Part shown: in pieces, positions 62,010-64,000 of the stretch
Layout of the letters: each line of letters opens with the position of its first letter
How positions within the stretch are numbered: the first letter of the stretch is position 1
DNA from: Candidatus Gastranaerophilales bacterium
Lineage (GTDB): Bacteria > Cyanobacteriota > Vampirovibrionia > Gastranaerophilales > Gastranaerophilaceae
Assembly: GCA_944323735.1 (NCBI GenBank)
Contig: CALUTO010000008.1
Span: 1-64,000, forward strand
Reading direction: 5' to 3'
DNA: 64,000 bases
Made by a program: the position numbers and the translations under genes
The notes under the pieces: model-generated
Seen by the model: only the letters and a program-made list of their open reading frames with translations
Databases searched by the model: none
What the model was told of the DNA's origin: nothing

Positions 62010-63353
62010 TTATTCTTTCAAAAAGCTTTCATAGTTTTTGGCGAGGAGCTGTGTCTTTATCTGGTTGATAAAGTCAAGTGCAACACCGACCATGATTATT
62101 AATGACGTAGCACCAATACCCTGTAATGTGGTTATTCTTGTAATATAACTTGCAAATGAAGGTATCAGAGCAATTATACCGAGACATAAAGCACCGAGAA
62201 GTGTGATTCTGCTCAATATTTTATCAAGAGCATCTGCTGTAGGTTTGCCCGGCTTAATTCCAGGAATAGATGAACCGTATTTTTTAAGATTGTTAGCAAT
62301 TTCCTTCGGCTGCATATTCGGCATAATCGAAGCATAGAAGAAAGTCAGGAAAACAATCAATAAGAAATACAGTACGTAATGCATTGCGCCTGACGGGCTT
62401 AAAAATGTAGTCAAACTCGTGATTACATTTTTTATCACACCTTCAGGAAGATTTGCCTGCCCGACAAGACTCAAAATAGTCGTGGGGAAAAGCAAAATTG
62501 CAATCGCAAAGATGATAGGCATAACACCGCCGGGATTCATCTTAAACGGAATATAAGTATTTACTCCGCCGTAGATTTTATTGCCGACCTGTCGTCTGGG
62601 ATTTACTATAAGTACTTTTCTTATTGCCTCCTGCATAATTACAATCAAAATCATTGTTGCAAAGAATATAGCAAGAAGGACAAGCAAACCAAGCTGCAAT
62701 GAAGAATCATTCATAACAAGCGTACCGGTCTGCTCGCAATAAAAAGGTATACGGGATAAAATACCCACGAAAATCAACAATGAACCGCCGTTTCCTATGC
62801 CTCTCTCAGTAATAAGTTCAGCAAGCCACATTACAAACATGGCACCGGCAGTCAGTATTGAAACCGAACCGACAAAGAACATGAACGGATTGATACCGGG
62901 AACAATTGCGGCAGGAGCCTGATGAAGAAGATAAAGCATAAAAATGCTTGCCTGAAATATCGAAATAAATACGGTAAACACCCTTGTATACTGCGATATT
63001 TTTCTTCTTCCGGCTTCGCCTTCTTCTTTCTGCAGCTGCTCAAGATGAGGAATAACAACTGTCAAAAGCTGCATTATAATAGAAGATGTAATGTACGGAC
63101 CTATACCAAGAGCAAGTATCGAAATATTAGCAAGCGCACCGCCTGAAAACAAATCAATAAACCCTATGATATTGTTACTCTGTGCCAGTTTGGCAAACAT
63201 TTCATTGTTTATGCCGTAGAGAGGGAGATGCACCCCCAGCCTGAATACGGCAATCATTAAAAATGTAAATATTAACTTTGATTTCAAGCCTGAAGCCTGA
63301 AACATTGACACCACATCGTCCATTGACGGCGGTTTCATTCTTGCATTTTGCAT
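62010..63353 (-). CDS. secY: preprotein translocase subunit SecY
   Basis: The channel subunit of the Sec translocon, about 447 residues with ten membrane helices. FRLGVHLPLYGIN, ALGIGPYITSSIIMQLL (plug and lateral-gate region, about 75-91), the RKISQYTR loop, MAIILITEAIRK-like cytoplasmic segment QEAIRKVLIVNPRRQ and NPGGVMPIIFA are all typical. It overlaps the rplO stop by one base (TAATG). In many bacteria adk, map and infA follow; here a strong terminator follows immediately. Normal full length. Confidence 0.97.
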   Translation of the reverse strand: MQNARMKPPSMDDVVSMFQASGLKSKLIFTFLMIAVFRLGVHLPLYGINNEMFAKLAQSNNIIGFIDLFSGGALANISILALGIGPYITSSIIMQLLTVVIPHLEQLQKEEGEAGRRKISQYTRVFTVFISIFQASIFMLYLLHQAPAAIVPGINPFMFFVGSVSILTAGAMFVMWLAELITERGIGNGGSLLIFVGILSRIPFYCEQTGTLVMNDSSLQLGLLVLLAIFFATMILIVIMQEAIRKVLIVNPRRQVGNKIYGGVNTYIPFKMNPGGVMPIIFAIAILLFPTTILSLVGQANLPEGVIKNVITSLTTFLSPSGAMHYVLYFLLIVFLTFFYASIMPNMQPKEIANNLKKYGSSIPGIKPGKPTADALDKILSRITLLGALCLGIIALIPSFASYITRITTLQGIGATSLIIMVGVALDFINQIKTQLLAKNYESFLKE

Positions 63354-63805
63354 TATACTAACTCAGCCTTTCCGCCTGCATTTTGTATTTTTTCAGAAGC
63401 TGAAGCTGTGAAGTAGTTAGCCTTAACAGTAACAGCCTTTGAAATTTCTCCGTTACCTAATACTCTGAGACCTTCTGATGAAGGATGAGCTTTACCGTTT
63501 TCTATCAAATAATTCAAATCAATTTCAGAAGCATCAATTTTTTCAATATCTTTAACATTGATTTCTGCATAATTGATTGCGTTGAAGTTTTTAAAGCCTT
63601 TCAATTTAGGCATCTGTCTGTAAGATGGCATCTGACCGCCTTCAAAACCTCTTTTAGCACTGCTTCCTGAGCGTTGTCCTTCACCGTTGTGACCACGGCA
63701 GCTTGTTTTTCCGTGTCCTGAAGCTCTGCCTCTGCCGACTCTTTTTGATTTTCTGGTAGCACCTTCGGCAGGTCTTAAATCTTCTAATGTAATTTTATCT
63801 GACAT
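63353..63805 (-). CDS. rplO: 50S ribosomal protein L15
   Basis: A 150-residue large-subunit protein. The Arg/Gly-rich N-terminus (KRVGRGRASGHGKTSCRGH-like, about 22-40) binds 23S rRNA, followed by FEGGQMPSYRQMPKLKGF and a C-terminal domain with EGLRVLGNGEISKAVTVKA. It lies between rpmD and secY, the standard spc-operon order. AAAGG precedes the ATG at 63805 on the minus strand. Confidence 0.97.
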   Translation of the reverse strand: MSDKITLEDLRPAEGATRKSKRVGRGRASGHGKTSCRGHNGEGQRSGSSAKRGFEGGQMPSYRQMPKLKGFKNFNAINYAEINVKDIEKIDASEIDLNYLIENGKAHPSSEGLRVLGNGEISKAVTVKANYFTASASEKIQNAGGKAELV

Positions 63806-63826
63806 TTTTATTTATACCTTTCTTTA

Positions 63827-64000
63827 CTACTCAATGACTTCCAACAGATGGGGAACTTTGTTTACCATACCCATAATTGTCGGACTGTTGAAGTGTTCAA
63901 CCACCTGATTAGTCTTTTTTAAACCGAGTGCATGAACGACTTTTATTTGTTTTTCAGTAGAACCAATAAGACTTTTTGCAAGTTTTATTGATATTTTTTT
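63827..64000 (-). CDS. rpmD: 50S ribosomal protein L30 (5' end outside the window)
   Basis: Reading the minus strand from the window edge gives 57 residues ending at TAG (63829-63827). It contains KLAKSLIGSTEKQ, ALGLKKTNQVV, EHFNSPTIMGMVNKVPHL, the usual L30 core. The N-terminal methionine and perhaps one further residue lie beyond 64000. The order rpmD-rplO-secY is the conserved end of the spc operon. The gene is intact as far as seen. Confidence 0.9.
   Translation of the reverse strand, partial: KKISIKLAKSLIGSTEKQIKVVHALGLKKTNQVVEHFNSPTIMGMVNKVPHLLEVIE

Noticed and set aside
1-64000. tRNA genes, CRISPR arrays, insertion sequences, prophage
   Set aside because: I looked for CCA-less acceptor stems and T-loops, regular repeats, transposase motifs and integrase or phage genes and found none that I could support.

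Overview
The window is AT-rich bacterial DNA, densely packed on both strands. It looks like a non-photosynthetic relative of Cyanobacteria of the Gastranaerophilales/Melainabacteria type. Three things suggest this: a homologue of the cyanobacterial iron-sulphur clock-input protein LdpA, a GH57 protein of the DUF3536 kind, and several small lineage-type proteins that begin with a short I/V-N-rich segment followed by an F-G/K/S motif. The assignment is an inference from gene content; the window holds no rRNA and I saw no tRNA, CRISPR array, insertion sequence or prophage.

Layout. 1-13 kb is accessory-looking: a candidate small RNA at the left edge, a GH32-fold lipoprotein with altered catalytic residues, unknown helical and low-complexity proteins, comEC, tyrA, a DUF2023 protein, a CreD-like membrane protein and small membrane proteins. 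13-24 kb holds a MarR regulator with a DHA2 drug exporter, leuA, a phosphohexomutase, pheA, lysS and the rsgA-ispA-YuiD-like operon. 24-35 kb holds an orphan histidine kinase, a GNAT protein, a TatD-associated radical SAM protein, a SWIM-SNF2 helicase, then ldpA-like, tilS and hpt. 35-40 kb, on the minus strand, holds an acyltransferase, a TPR protein, an MgtC-family protein and an orphan OppBC permease pair.

40-54 kb is a run of plus-strand metabolic genes: a 2-keto-acid decarboxylase with both serine dehydratase subunits, cysS, coaE, a GT-C-like membrane protein with a small partner, the GH57 protein, the four-subunit ferredoxin-dependent 2-oxoacid oxidoreductase korDABC, and punA. Serine deamination, keto-acid decarboxylation and ferredoxin-linked oxidoacid metabolism suggest an anaerobic fermenter. 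TyrA, PheA and LeuA show it makes at least some of its own amino acids.

54-64 kb is mainly minus strand: a PilZ protein, a structured non-coding RNA with a 6S-like outline, an EF-hand protein, a cysteine-rich secreted protein, rplJL with a long attenuated leader, a large unknown two-hydrophobic-segment protein, and the end of the spc ribosomal operon (rpmD-rplO-secY) closed by a strong terminator.

The points most worth following are the GH32-like protein lacking two of three expected catalytic residues, the LdpA homologue outside photosynthetic cyanobacteria, the shared N-terminal segment on otherwise unrelated proteins, the non-coding RNA at 55.7-55.9 kb, and a leaderless rsgA. Many starts here lack a Shine-Dalgarno sequence, so several start sites were chosen from promoter or ribosome-site spacing.
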